Below, in pieces: positions 49,993-59,278 of a DNA stretch of 64,000 nucleotides (position 1 is its first letter; the number at the start of each line of letters is the position of its first letter). The notes beneath the pieces were generated by a model that saw only the letters and a program-made list of their open reading frames with translations, did not search any database and was not told the DNA's origin. This DNA comes from Adhaeribacter aquaticus DSM 16391 (lineage in GTDB: Bacteria > Bacteroidota > Bacteroidia > Cytophagales > Hymenobacteraceae). The stretch is taken from contig NZ_KI421517.1 of assembly GCF_000473365.1 (NCBI RefSeq), forward strand, positions 4,352,296 through 4,416,295, read 5' to 3'. The translations under genes were made by a program, and so were the position numbers.

Positions 49993-51087
49993 TTGGAACT
50001 TATAAGTTTAGCCTCCGGAGCCTCTTATTTTCATACTCCATCAGTAGCCAGCCAGGTTGCCATCAAAGGAATTCAGGAACATAAAACATTTTATGGCTCT
50101 CCGGAAGGCACTTTGGCATTACGCCAGGCAATAGTAAACCGGTATAAACAAGTAAATAATGCCTCGGTAAATTTAGGTCAGGTGATTGTAACTCCGGGTA
50201 CTAAACAAGCCTTATACAATATTTTACAGGCAATTCTGCAACCAGGAGATGAAGTAATAGTACCCATACCCAATTGGGGAGGCTTATATCAGGTGCTGCA
50301 GCATTTAAAAGCTAAAATTGTTTTGCTTCCAACATCACCGGAAGATGGATATACCATAAATCCCGAAGCACTTGCCTCTTTAATTACTGCTAATACAAAA
50401 CTATTTTTATTCACCAACCCTAATAATCCTAGCGGGCGCATATACAACAAAACAGAAATAAGCCAGTGGCTTGAAGTATTAGATAACCATCCGGAAGTTT
50501 ATGTTTTATCCGATGAGGTATATGATTTGGTTACGTTTGAAAAGTCTATACCTTCTTTATATGAATTCGAGGATAAATTCAACCGGTTTTTGGTAGTAAA
50601 TGGATTCTCTAAATCCTTTGCCATGACCGGGTGGCGCTTAGGATATTTAATTTGCCCATTAGAACTATCCCAAAAATGCATTGAATTTCAACATATTATT
50701 TATGGCAATGTGCCCGAATTTATCCAGGATGCTGGAGTAGCAATTTTGGAAAACATATCCGCCGTGCAAGCTCCAATTTTTACTGCTTTAAAAGAAAACA
50801 AACAGCAAATGGAATTGTTTTTAGTAGACCAGCACATACCTTATTTCAAATCAGAAGCCGCTTATTACTACTTTCCTGATTTATCTGGATATTTGAATGA
50901 TGTTGTTCCAGACAGCTATCAATTAGCTGATTACTTGAAACGTAATTATAAGGTAGAAATATTACCTGGCGATTTATTTGGAGCGCCAGGTTTTGCCCGA
51001 CTTTCCTTTGCTATTCAGAAAAACAAATTAATAGAAGCTCTTAAAAGACTTCAGGAAGCATTTACACAAATTAAAAATCTTTCTTAA
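49993..51087 (+). CDS. Class I/II PLP-dependent aminotransferase
   Basis: This is a fold-type I aminotransferase of 364 residues. It has the cofactor and substrate motifs FYGSPEGTLALRQAI, IPNWGGLYQ, NPNNPSGRIYNKTE and SDEVYDLVTFE, with the Schiff-base Lys in GFSKSFAMTGWRLGYL. It resembles aspartate aminotransferase-like proteins, but substrate specificity cannot be fixed by eye. The apparent start is TTG at 49993; an in-frame TAA lies 27 bases upstream. The protein therefore lacks the N-terminal arm of about 30 residues found in most relatives. The gene is followed by a MATE exporter with its own promoter box. Confidence 0.87.
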   Translation: MELISLASGASYFHTPSVASQVAIKGIQEHKTFYGSPEGTLALRQAIVNRYKQVNNASVNLGQVIVTPGTKQALYNILQAILQPGDEVIVPIPNWGGLYQVLQHLKAKIVLLPTSPEDGYTINPEALASLITANTKLFLFTNPNNPSGRIYNKTEISQWLEVLDNHPEVYVLSDEVYDLVTFEKSIPSLYEFEDKFNRFLVVNGFSKSFAMTGWRLGYLICPLELSQKCIEFQHIIYGNVPEFIQDAGVAILENISAVQAPIFTALKENKQQMELFLVDQHIPYFKSEAAYYYFPDLSGYLNDVVPDSYQLADYLKRNYKVEILPGDLFGAPGFARLSFAIQKNKLIEALKRLQEAFTQIKNLS

Positions 51088-51132
51088 CTGCTTTTATTTA
51101 TCCGGATAACCATTGAGAACCGTAAAGGTCCT

Positions 51133-51140
51133 TACCTTTG
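51133..51140 (+). promoter_or_regulatory. Candidate promoter for the MATE transporter gene
   Basis: TACCTTTG matches TAnnTTTG and ends 18 bases before the ATG. A TTG at 51113-51115 lies 17 bases upstream, near the expected -33 spacing. Confidence 0.5.
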
Positions 51141-51158
51141 CAGGCCTAAATTGAACCT

Positions 51159-52493
51159 ATGATTTCCGAGGATTATAAAAAGCATTTTAAAGCTAATTTC
51201 CGTTTGGCCTTCCCAGTTATTCTTAGCCAACTTGGCCATATAATGGTTAATGTTGTAGATAGCATGATGGTGGGTCAGTTAGGAACAGTACCTTTGGCGG
51301 CGGCTTCTTTAAGCAACAGCATATTTACGGTTATTCTGGTTTTCGGATTGGGTATTTCTTACGGTATTACGCCCCTGGTGGCGGCGGCGGATGGCCGAAA
51401 AAATAAAAACCGTATTTCATTATTGCTTATTAATGGGGTAATGGTGTCTGTTATTACGGGTGTTATTTTATTTTTAGCTGGTTACTTACTTTCGCCTTAT
51501 TTATATTTTTTAGATCAACCTGAAGCAGTAGTTGCCCTTACCATTCCTTATTTAAATATCTGTTTCTTTTCTTTGATACCACTTATGGTTTTTCAAGGCT
51601 TTAAGCAATTTGCAGAAGGGCTATCGCTCACCAAGCAATCCATGTACATCTCGGTTTTTGCTAATGCCCTGAATATTATTGGCAACTACATACTTATTTA
51701 TGGTAAATTCGGCGCACCAGCCTTAGGATTTATTGGCGCAGCCATCTCTACGCTATTGGCCCGGGTAATTATGGCGGGTATCATGGGCATTTATATTCTT
51801 TATTCTGAAGAACTTAAGCCTTACCGCCTGCATTGGGAAAGGCAGTTTATTTCTATGCTATACATGTTCCGAATAGTGAAATTAGGGTTCCCTATTTCTG
51901 TGCAGATGCTATTTGAAATGGGTGCCTTTAGTTTCTCAGCGGTCATGATTGGGTGGTTAGGTGCCAAAGAATTAGCCGCGCATCAAATTGCTATTAGCAT
52001 TGCTTCTGTTACTTATATGATGGCAAGTGGAATTGCGGCTGCCGCTACCATCCGGGTAGGAAACCTCTTCGGACAGGGATATATCTCTGAAATGCGCAGT
52101 GCTGGCTTTATAAGCTTTATAATGGCAGTAGCTTTCATGTCTGTATGCGGTTTAATTTTAATTATTGCCAAGAATTTTATTCCTCAATTATATATTCAAG
52201 ATCAGGAAGTAATTACCCTTGCGGCCGGATTACTTATAATAGCTGCCTTATTTCAGATTTCGGATGGTGTACAAGTTGTAGGGCTGGGCGCTTTAAGAGG
52301 ATTGGAAGATGTTAAAGTACCAAGCATTATTTCGCTTTTGGCCTATTGGGTATTAGGCCTTCCAATGGGATACATTTTATGTTTTCGGTTAGGGTTTGGG
52401 GTTAACGGCATCTGGACTGGCTTATTAGCAGGCCTTTCATTAGCAGCCTTGCTTATTTTTCTTAGATTTAAAAAATTAAGTTTAGTGAAGTGA
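51159..52493 (+). CDS. MATE family multidrug efflux transporter
   Basis: This is a cation-coupled drug or metabolite exporter of the NorM/DinF type. The 444 residues form about twelve hydrophobic segments in two similar halves. The first half has FPVILSQLGHIMVNVVDSMM, VGQLGTVPLAAASLSNSIF and GISYGITPLVAAADGRKN, and the second half has KLGFPISVQMLFEMGAFSFS and GVNGIWTGLLAG. The ATG at 51159 begins with a short polar N-terminus as usual. Substrates cannot be predicted. It is probably transcribed on its own from the box at 51133. Confidence 0.92.
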   Translation: MISEDYKKHFKANFRLAFPVILSQLGHIMVNVVDSMMVGQLGTVPLAAASLSNSIFTVILVFGLGISYGITPLVAAADGRKNKNRISLLLINGVMVSVITGVILFLAGYLLSPYLYFLDQPEAVVALTIPYLNICFFSLIPLMVFQGFKQFAEGLSLTKQSMYISVFANALNIIGNYILIYGKFGAPALGFIGAAISTLLARVIMAGIMGIYILYSEELKPYRLHWERQFISMLYMFRIVKLGFPISVQMLFEMGAFSFSAVMIGWLGAKELAAHQIAISIASVTYMMASGIAAAATIRVGNLFGQGYISEMRSAGFISFIMAVAFMSVCGLILIIAKNFIPQLYIQDQEVITLAAGLLIIAALFQISDGVQVVGLGALRGLEDVKVPSIISLLAYWVLGLPMGYILCFRLGFGVNGIWTGLLAGLSLAALLIFLRFKKLSLVK

Positions 52494-52562
52494 ATTTAAA
52501 TATTCTGGATTTTGTAGTAAAAGTAACGAAGAAACCACCTCTAAATCCAGATTGTATATTTA

Positions 52563-53138
52563 ATGTTTACGCAGATTCTTGTTCTGTTTTTATTCTTAAC
52601 TAACCTATCTAATCTAAAAACAGAGTCCCCAGTTAGTACCACTAAAACCGATGAAAAAGGATTAATCTGGCAGGAAAACCGCCGGTTAACCTGGGATGAT
52701 TTTAAATCAGAAGCCGATGGCAAAGATCCCTTGCACGCTATGACCTCCACCAATTTAGATGTGCGGGCCAACTGCTATGGAAATACTCTCCGGTACGAGG
52801 TTAAATGTGTTTTTGTAACAAACGATTCCTGGACAAAAAACAAGCAGTCGCAACGATTGCTGGCTCATGAACAATTACACTTTGATTTAAGTGAAGTACA
52901 TGCCCGGCTACTGCGGAAAAAATTAAGTCTGTTAAATGATTTTTGTGGCTCAAAAAGAACAGGTTTAGATAAAGTAGTTGACCAGGCCTTTGCCGACTGG
53001 AAGAAAGAGCAGGATGTTTACGACCACGAATCCAAACACGGTTTAAACCGGGAAAAACAAAAAGAATGGGAAGATGCTATCGGGCAACGATTAAATGCTC
53101 TGGCTGCTTATTCTTATAAGGAACCCGCCATTCAGTAA
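52563..53138 (+). CDS. DUF922 family protein, putative secreted Zn-metalloprotease
   Basis: The 191-residue protein has an N-terminal signal segment (MFTQILVLFLFLTNLSNL) and the DUF922 core. Its pattern LLAHEQLHFDLSEVHARLLR contains an HExxH zinc-protease-like motif. RRLTWDDFKSEADG near residue 42 and MTSTNLDVRANCYG are also family features. Proteolytic activity has not been shown for most members. The stop codon overlaps a 20-bp perfect hairpin shared with the convergent oxidoreductase gene. Confidence 0.85.
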   Translation: MFTQILVLFLFLTNLSNLKTESPVSTTKTDEKGLIWQENRRLTWDDFKSEADGKDPLHAMTSTNLDVRANCYGNTLRYEVKCVFVTNDSWTKNKQSQRLLAHEQLHFDLSEVHARLLRKKLSLLNDFCGSKRTGLDKVVDQAFADWKKEQDVYDHESKHGLNREKQKEWEDAIGQRLNALAAYSYKEPAIQ

Positions 53139-53179
53139 TCAAAAAGGGCTGCTAATAATTTAGCAGCCCTTTTTGATTA
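53136..53179. terminator. Bidirectional terminator with 20-bp perfect stem overlapping a stop codon
   Basis: Arms 53136-53155 and 53160-53179 are exact complements around loop TAAT. The core GGGCTGCTAA/TTAGCAGCCC is flanked by A/T mirrors. The TAA of the DUF922 gene is in the left arm. Confidence 0.9.
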
Positions 53180-53182
53180 TGC

Positions 53183-54730
53183 CTACTCGGGTTTACCTAA
53201 ACCTTTAATAGCAGGACCAGAAAGTACTTCGCCTGTAGCATCAAACCTGGATCCATGGCATGGACAATCCCAGGTATTTTCTACTTCGTTCCAATTTACG
53301 ATACAACCCATATGGGAGCACACCGCCGACATTTCGTGTTTCTGCCCCAGAGCATCACAATATACGGCTACTTTATTTATACCGCGCCTGATCACCCGGC
53401 CTGTTCCGGGCATAATCTCGGAAGGATCAGTCACTTCTCCTGGGGTAACCCAATCTTTATATTGGGCAGCAACATTTAAATTTTCCTTCAGAAATTCCGG
53501 AGCAGATTTAACCCTTATTCTTCCAGGATCATAAACATTGGCCCATGCATTTGGGCGGCCCATGATTAAATCAGTAATTAAAACTCCAGCAATGGTGCCG
53601 TGCGTCATTCCCTGACCAGAATCTCCGGTAGCTATATACACATTGTCTTCTCCCGGATTTTTGCCTATATAAGCTACATAATCGGTTGGCTCCATTACCT
53701 GACCAGACCAGCGATAAACCACATCGCCAGCCATGGGTAATTTTTCCCTTACCCATTCTTCTAAACATTCAAGCCGTTCCTGTTCATTTTCTTCCTGCCC
53801 TGTTTTGTGGTCTTCTCCTCCAACAATTAATAGATTATAAGCATCTTCACCCGATTGTAAACTATCCGGGTGCGTATCTTTTACTAACCTAATATAGTGG
53901 TAAGGTTCAGAATCGTCCCAATATAATCCGTTAGGAATTGTTCCTGGTAATACTTTGAAGCCAATTACATAGGTGCGGTAAGGTGCTTGTTTGGTATGAA
54001 TAGCGACTGTATCATTAACCGGCGAATTAGTGGCAACTACTACCTGTTTTGCGGTAACCGTAAAACCACCACTTGTTCTAACAATATGATCTAACCCTTT
54101 TTCAAAAGAAATCACATGCGAATCGGTAAAAATTTTGCCTCCTTTAGCTAGTAAAGCATGACTTAAACCAACTAAATACTTCAACGGATGAAAAATGGCC
54201 TGATCCGGAAAGCATAAACAAGGCCCGTTAGATAAGGATGGAATGGGTGTATTTTTTAATTTAACGAGGTTTGCAAAACCTAATTGTCTGGCGGCAGCCA
54301 GTTCTTTATCTAGCTGATCTTCGGTACTGCTGGGTTGTAAAAACAGGTAACCGTTTAACCGTTCAAAATCGCAATCAATATTTTCTGTTGCACAAATTTC
54401 TTCTATTTTTTTAATGGCATAGGTGTGGCTTTCAGCCAAAATCCGGGCTTTTTTTTCACCTATTAAATCTACCATTATGTGGTAGCGGTCATCAAACGCA
54501 TTAGATAAATGTGCTGTTGTCCGGGACGTTTCTCCACTGCCAATTCCTTTTGATTCTAACACCACCACCGATTTCCCTTCCTGAGCTAATAAATAAGCAG
54601 TAGTCATTCCGGCTATACCAGCACCTACTACACAAACATCGCAGGTTAAATCCTCGGTAAGGGCGGTTGTTACGGGAAATGTAGTGCCGTGCATCCAAGG
54701 CGATAAGGTACTTCCTGTATTTTTTTTCAT
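53183..54730 (-). CDS. FAD-dependent oxidoreductase fused to a Rieske 2Fe-2S domain
   Basis: The N-terminal 390 residues are a DAO-type FAD oxidoreductase with the dinucleotide-binding VCVVGAGIAGMTTAYLLAQE, ESKGIGSGETSRTTAHL and a C-terminal IATGDSGQGMTHGTIAG motif. Residues from about 420 form a Rieske domain with the cluster ligands CSHMGC and CPCHGSRFD. The protein could pass electrons from an amine-like substrate through FAD to the cluster and then to a carrier, but substrate and acceptor are unknown. No signal peptide is visible. Relatives occur widely in Bacteroidota as single genes. Confidence 0.9.
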   Translation of the reverse strand: MKKNTGSTLSPWMHGTTFPVTTALTEDLTCDVCVVGAGIAGMTTAYLLAQEGKSVVVLESKGIGSGETSRTTAHLSNAFDDRYHIMVDLIGEKKARILAESHTYAIKKIEEICATENIDCDFERLNGYLFLQPSSTEDQLDKELAAARQLGFANLVKLKNTPIPSLSNGPCLCFPDQAIFHPLKYLVGLSHALLAKGGKIFTDSHVISFEKGLDHIVRTSGGFTVTAKQVVVATNSPVNDTVAIHTKQAPYRTYVIGFKVLPGTIPNGLYWDDSEPYHYIRLVKDTHPDSLQSGEDAYNLLIVGGEDHKTGQEENEQERLECLEEWVREKLPMAGDVVYRWSGQVMEPTDYVAYIGKNPGEDNVYIATGDSGQGMTHGTIAGVLITDLIMGRPNAWANVYDPGRIRVKSAPEFLKENLNVAAQYKDWVTPGEVTDPSEIMPGTGRVIRRGINKVAVYCDALGQKHEMSAVCSHMGCIVNWNEVENTWDCPCHGSRFDATGEVLSGPAIKGLGKPE

Positions 54731-54873
54731 AGTTTTTGGGTCTCAAATAAGATCAGGCTATTAAACTTAGTATTGAAGCAAGTTTAATAAATAGATTTTT
54801 CTATATTTATTGAAGGATACGAGCCTGAATTACTGAAGTTTTGTTTGCTTTAACTTGTTACCTTTTATTTCAT

Positions 54874-55212
54874 ATGAATAATATAGATTGGTCAGATTTT
54901 GAAAAAATAGATATACGGGTAGGTACCATTATTGAAGTGCAGCCATTTCCGGAAGCCCGTAAACCCGCTTATAAGATAAAGGTGGATTTAGGCCCGGAAT
55001 TAGGAATTAAAAAATCAAGTGCCCAAATAACGGTAAATTATTCTGCAGCAGAGTTGCTTGGCAGACAGGTTGTTTGTGTAGTAAATTTTAAGCCCAAACA
55101 AGTAGCTAATTTTGTTTCGGAAATATTGATCACCGGCTTCCCGGATTCGAATAATAATATAGTATTAACCCAACCTGGCCTACCTGTTCCAAACGGAAGC
55201 AGGCTGTTCTAA
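54874..55212 (+). CDS. CsaA/YgjH-like tRNA-binding domain protein
   Basis: The 112-residue protein is a stand-alone OB-fold tRNA-binding domain. It has FEKIDIRVGTIIEVQPFPEA, AYKIKVDLGPELGIKKSSAQ and the C-terminal GRQVVCVVNFKPKQVAN with GSRLF. CsaA was described as a secretion-related chaperone in Bacillus and resembles the tRNA-binding domains of MetRS and PheRS. The ATG at 54874 (MNNIDWSDF) is the better start; the longer frame from TTG at 54841 adds 11 hydrophobic residues unlike relatives. It stands alone. Confidence 0.88.
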   Translation: MNNIDWSDFEKIDIRVGTIIEVQPFPEARKPAYKIKVDLGPELGIKKSSAQITVNYSAAELLGRQVVCVVNFKPKQVANFVSEILITGFPDSNNNIVLTQPGLPVPNGSRLF

Positions 55213-55217
55213 AGTTT

Positions 55218-55577
55218 TTAAGGTTTATTTTGAGCACTCCCCGCCTCTACTTCTTTTAAGCTAAGGCTATCAACAATTTTTTCGTAAATTTTATCGAGCT
55301 CACTAACGTTCCGCAAATAATAACTGTAGCTTTTATAAAATTGGGCTGGTGTTACGTTATGTTTTTTTAGGATATTCTGCTGCAAAGCCTTATAGTGAAA
55401 CGAGGCAGTATCCAACGCAAGTCCCATTCGTTCTACTCTGGCCTCGGCGACATGAATATCAAATAAAATATTAGTCATTTTCTTCTCCGGCAAAAGATCC
55501 GGAGGTGGAGGGCTAATTGGAGAGGTACAAGCGTAAACAGCTGAGCAAAAGAGCAAGACAAAAAAAGCTTTTTTCAC
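55218..55577 (-). CDS. DUF4296 lipoprotein
   Basis: The 119-residue protein starts with a lipoprotein signal (MKKAFFVLLFCSAVYAC, GTG start at 55577). The DUF4296 core follows: LLPEKKMTNILFDIHVAEAR, then a helical region with HNVTPAQFYKSYSYYL. Function is unknown; the family is restricted to Bacteroidota and anchored to the periplasmic face of a membrane. No other start codon precedes the signal sequence. It is divergent from the DUF58 gene with a 61-bp gap. Confidence 0.85.
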   Translation of the reverse strand: MKKAFFVLLFCSAVYACTSPISPPPPDLLPEKKMTNILFDIHVAEARVERMGLALDTASFHYKALQQNILKKHNVTPAQFYKSYSYYLRNVSELDKIYEKIVDSLSLKEVEAGSAQNKP

Positions 55578-55638
55578 GGAGCTAAATTAGGTATTTTGCC
55601 TGAATATTTAAAATATAACGTCTGCGTTAGTATTTAGT

Positions 55639-56517
55639 ATGAAAGAACTCATTAAGAAATTACAAAAATACGAAATCAGAATTCGTCAGGCCATCCATGA
55701 CCAAATGCAAGGCGATTTCCATTCTGTTTTTAAAGGTACCGGACTTGAGTTTGATGATGTGCGTTCCTACCAATACGGCGATGATGTGCGATCTATTGAT
55801 TGGAACGTGTCTGCCAAAGGCCATGGTACCTTTGTTAAAACTTATAAAGAAGAAAAAGAGCAATCCGTTTTTTTAATATTGGACGTTAGTGCATCGCAGG
55901 CCTTGGGTACAAACGGTCAGCAAAAAATAGAAGTTGGTAAAGAAATTTGTGGGGTATTGGCTTTGGCTGCCGCCAGACAAACCAGCCAAATTGGAATGGT
56001 TTGTTTCAGCGACCAAAAAGAGAAATACATTAAACCGGGCCGAGGCACTGAACATGCCTATGCCTTGATAAAATCATTATTTGAATTAACTCCGGCCTCC
56101 GATAAAACCGATTTGGCAACTGGTATCAAGGTTTCACTGGGCATTATTAAACGTCGTAGTTTAATTTTATTGATTTCTGATTTTATAGATCTTAACTACG
56201 AACGCGAAATGGGCATGCTGGCCAAAAAACATGACTTGATTGTTATACAGCTGGTAGACAAACGGGAGAAGGAGTTTCCGGCCATGGGTATTATACCTTT
56301 ATTGGATAAAGAAAGCGGAAAAACTATTTGGGTTAATACTTCTTCTGAAGAATTCCGGCAAACCTATATTAATACTTATTCCGAAAATCAGGAAAAAATT
56401 GCTAAAATTTGCCGGAAATATAAATCCAACTACCTGACAATTTATACCAATGAAGATTATGTTTTGCAATTGGTAAACTTATTCCGGTTGCGCAATAAAT
56501 TTAGAAAAAGTGCTTAA
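55639..56517 (+). CDS. DUF58 domain protein, first gene of a Bat-type operon
   Basis: The 292-residue protein has the DUF58 hallmark GTGLEFDDVRSYQYGDDVRS, with IDWNVSAKGHGTFVKTY next, and a VWA-like fold with FLILDVSASQA (MIDAS). In Bacteroidota such proteins are encoded with a MoxR AAA ATPase and VWA proteins (Bat aerotolerance locus). Here the two downstream genes overlap (8 bp and 38 bp), giving one translationally coupled unit. MoxR, which usually comes first, is absent, since a divergent gene lies immediately upstream. Confidence 0.9.
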   Translation: MKELIKKLQKYEIRIRQAIHDQMQGDFHSVFKGTGLEFDDVRSYQYGDDVRSIDWNVSAKGHGTFVKTYKEEKEQSVFLILDVSASQALGTNGQQKIEVGKEICGVLALAAARQTSQIGMVCFSDQKEKYIKPGRGTEHAYALIKSLFELTPASDKTDLATGIKVSLGIIKRRSLILLISDFIDLNYEREMGMLAKKHDLIVIQLVDKREKEFPAMGIIPLLDKESGKTIWVNTSSEEFRQTYINTYSENQEKIAKICRKYKSNYLTIYTNEDYVLQLVNLFRLRNKFRKSA

Positions 56518-57445
56518 AAAGCTATTTATATTCTTTCTCCTGTTGCCTGTATTATCCCAGGCACAAGTATCTAAAGAAAACAAACCCCAAGGTATATTTT
56601 CGTTGGATTCTATAAAAATTGGGGAGCCGGTAAATTTTATATTTTATTTTCAGCATCCTGCTGAGCAGGAAATTATTTTACCTGATTCAAGTTTTAACTT
56701 TGCTCCATTTGAATACGTTACCCGTCAGTTTTTTCCTACTAAAACAAAAGATGGGCAAAGCGTGGATAGTGTGGTTTATACCCTACGCACCTTTGCCATT
56801 GCCCCCGTACAAACAATTGCTTTACCCATTACCATTTTACAAAATCAGGACACCCTTATAATACAATCCAGTCCTTCAGAAATTTTTGTTAAACAATTAG
56901 TAACTGACAATCCTGACCCGGAAAAGTTAAAAGCTGAAGTAAATTTATTACCGGTACCAGAAAGATTTAATTATGCTTACTGGCTCATAGGCTTAGGAAT
57001 TGGTTTGCTGCTGTTAGTTGGATTATGGCTATTGCTGGGTAAAAAAATTATAGTCCGGTACCGGCTTTACATCCTTAAAAAAGATCATTCTCAATTCATT
57101 AATAAGTTTACAGCACAAATAGATCAGTTTAATAAATCTGAATCTCTGACCATTATTGAGCAAACCATTACGCTTTGGAAAAATTACCTGACCGACTTGG
57201 AAGGTAATGCTATTAATAGTTTTACCACCAAAGAAATTGCCGCCTATTATAACGACGATGAAGACGTAACTACGGCACTTCGCCTTTTCGATAAAGCTAT
57301 TTATGGCAATATCGTTTCCGATAAATCGTCAGAAACTATTATTGCCTTTTACCTGCTCCATCACTTTGCCGACCGGAGATATGAATATATAAAAGAACAA
57401 ACCAGAAATGCTACAAACCCTGAAATCATACCTCAACTGGTTTGA
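56510..57445 (+). CDS. BatD-like membrane protein
   Basis: The 311-residue protein has a GTG start at 56510 inside the end of the DUF58 gene. A signal segment (LKKLFIFFLLLPVLSQAQ) comes first, then a periplasmic beta-rich domain to about residue 155. One membrane helix (about 160-183) follows, and then a cytoplasmic helical tail. This layout (signal, Ig-like domain, single helix, tail) is that of BatD-like proteins found between DUF58 and VWA genes. The family assignment depends mostly on position and topology. Confidence 0.75.
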   Translation: MLKKLFIFFLLLPVLSQAQVSKENKPQGIFSLDSIKIGEPVNFIFYFQHPAEQEIILPDSSFNFAPFEYVTRQFFPTKTKDGQSVDSVVYTLRTFAIAPVQTIALPITILQNQDTLIIQSSPSEIFVKQLVTDNPDPEKLKAEVNLLPVPERFNYAYWLIGLGIGLLLLVGLWLLLGKKIIVRYRLYILKKDHSQFINKFTAQIDQFNKSESLTIIEQTITLWKNYLTDLEGNAINSFTTKEIAAYYNDDEDVTTALRLFDKAIYGNIVSDKSSETIIAFYLLHHFADRRYEYIKEQTRNATNPEIIPQLV

Positions 57446-58457
57446 CCTGGATTGGTTCCGCTACAGTACCTTTCAGTCTTACGACTGGATTGAGCCGCTT
57501 TTTCTTTATTTTATTCCGGCGGTACCTTTCCTTTTTTTACTTCGCTGGCTTATCCATTTCCGGTTTAGGAAAAAACTGGAAATTGCCTTTTTTGAAGGTA
57601 AAGCCATTTGGCACTGGAGCAGCATATTGCGTTATATACCAGATATTTATTTTGCTTTATTTATTATTTTTGTTTTGGTAGCACTGGCCCGTCCGCAGCT
57701 AACAAACGAACGGGTAGAACAATATTCGGAAGGTATAGATATTACCCTGGTACTGGATGTTTCTGGCTCAATGGAGCTAAAAGACTTTAAGCCAAACCGC
57801 CTGGAAGCAGCCAAAGAAGTGGCCCGAAATTTTATTCAAGGACGCTCACACGACCGGATAGGTTTAGTAGTTTTTGCTGGTGATGCTTATTCCTTAACTC
57901 CCTTAACCACTGATTATGATTTACTCCGCGAAAGCATTAATGATGTTCAGTTAGGAATGATTGCTAATGATGGTACGTCCATTGGAAGTGCGTTAGGGGT
58001 TGCCATAAACCGAATGCGGGAATCAGAAGGAAAATCAAAAGTTTGTATTTTAATAAGTGATGGCGAAAATACCGGTGGCAATATAGATCCGGCCACCGCG
58101 GCAAAATTGGCTTATGGGTTTAATATTAAAATTTATACCATAGGTATAGGCAAAGATGGTCAAATACCTTACACCGATGAAACAGGTAAAACCAGTTACA
58201 TCCAGACGCGCCTGGACGAAACAAACCTCCGGGAAATAGCTAAAGCTGCCTCCGGAACATTTTTCAGGGCTTCGGATAAAAAAGCTTTAAATGCTATATT
58301 TTCCCGGATCAATCGTCTGGAAAAAGCTAAAATCCAGGAAAGCCGCTTCCGCGATACCCGTGATTACTACCAGGTATACTTAACCTGGGCTATAATTTGT
58401 TTTTTACTTTGGCTGGTTATAAAAAACACCTTTCTGGCCAATGCCCTGGAAGATTAA
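57408..58457 (+). CDS. batA: VWA domain protein BatA
   Basis: The 349-residue protein has membrane helices near residues 32-48 and 73-92, a von Willebrand A domain with an intact MIDAS (DVSGSMELKD, then TTDYD and ISDGENTGG), and a C-terminal helix (about 325-343). It starts inside the preceding gene. BatA was linked to aerotolerance in Bacteroides fragilis. The family's batB, batC and batE genes are not found after it; the operon ends here with an unrelated gene 136 bp on. Confidence 0.9.
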   Translation: MLQTLKSYLNWFDLDWFRYSTFQSYDWIEPLFLYFIPAVPFLFLLRWLIHFRFRKKLEIAFFEGKAIWHWSSILRYIPDIYFALFIIFVLVALARPQLTNERVEQYSEGIDITLVLDVSGSMELKDFKPNRLEAAKEVARNFIQGRSHDRIGLVVFAGDAYSLTPLTTDYDLLRESINDVQLGMIANDGTSIGSALGVAINRMRESEGKSKVCILISDGENTGGNIDPATAAKLAYGFNIKIYTIGIGKDGQIPYTDETGKTSYIQTRLDETNLREIAKAASGTFFRASDKKALNAIFSRINRLEKAKIQESRFRDTRDYYQVYLTWAIICFLLWLVIKNTFLANALED

Positions 58458-58560
58458 ACTGCTAAAAATTAGTTAAGGCTTTTTATCCGGTTTATCTGCC
58501 CTTAATATAAGGAGAAATAACATATTTAATGTTTAAACTTAGTACCTAAACCTTAATATG

Positions 58561-58568
58561 TATATTTG
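58561..58568 (+). promoter_or_regulatory. Candidate -7 promoter box for the yggS-like gene
   Basis: TATATTTG matches TAnnTTTG and ends 25 bases before the ATG at 58594. No clear -33 element. Confidence 0.4.
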
Positions 58569-58593
58569 TGATCAATAACCGGTACAGAAAATT

Positions 58594-59271
58594 ATGTCAG
58601 TTGCAGAAAATATAGCTCATTTTCAGGAAGAACTAAGAGGCACCAATTGTAAATTGATTGCAGTTTCTAAAACTCAGCCAAATGAGGCTATTTTAGAAGC
58701 TTATGAGGCTGGCCAACGAATTTTTGGGGAGAATAAAGTTCAGGAACTAACGGCAAAATATGAGGCCTTACCTAAGGATATTGAATGGCATTTAATCGGA
58801 CATTTACAAACTAATAAAGTAAAGTATGTGGCTCCTTTTGTTCACACCATTCAATCTGTCGATAGTTTAAAGCTGCTTCAGGAAATCAATAAGCAGGCCC
58901 AGAAGCATAATCGGGTTCAGAATTGCCTATTACAGATTTATATTGCCGAAGAAGAAAGCAAATTTGGATTAGATCAGCAGGAAGCAATAGCACTCTTAGC
59001 CTCCGAAGAATTCAAGTCATTATTAAATATCCAGATTACGGGCGTAATGGGGATAGCCACCAATACCAGTTCCGAAACCCAATTACGCAAAGAATTCAGA
59101 ACCTTGAAAAAATGTTTTGAGGATTTAAAAGTAAAATACTTCTTTGATTCAGACCATTTTAAAGAAATATCAATGGGCATGAGCTCTGATTTTAAGCTGG
59201 CCATAGAAGAAGGAAGTACGATGGTACGCGTCGGAAGCTCCATTTTTGGAGCAAGAAATTATTCAAAATAA
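58594..59271 (+). CDS. Pyridoxal phosphate homeostasis protein (YggS/PLPBP family)
   Basis: YggS-like proteins bind PLP and keep the free PLP and B6 pool in balance. The 225-residue TIM barrel has KLIAVSKTQPNEAI (PLP Lys near residue 26), FGENKVQEL, IEWHLIGHLQTNKVKYVAP, ISMGMSSDFKLAIEEGST and VRVGSSIFGAR at the end, all diagnostic. The next gene starts 7 bp after its stop, so the two are likely co-transcribed. Confidence 0.95.
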   Translation: MSVAENIAHFQEELRGTNCKLIAVSKTQPNEAILEAYEAGQRIFGENKVQELTAKYEALPKDIEWHLIGHLQTNKVKYVAPFVHTIQSVDSLKLLQEINKQAQKHNRVQNCLLQIYIAEEESKFGLDQQEAIALLASEEFKSLLNIQITGVMGIATNTSSETQLRKEFRTLKKCFEDLKVKYFFDSDHFKEISMGMSSDFKLAIEEGSTMVRVGSSIFGARNYSK

Positions 59272-59278
59272 TATACCA

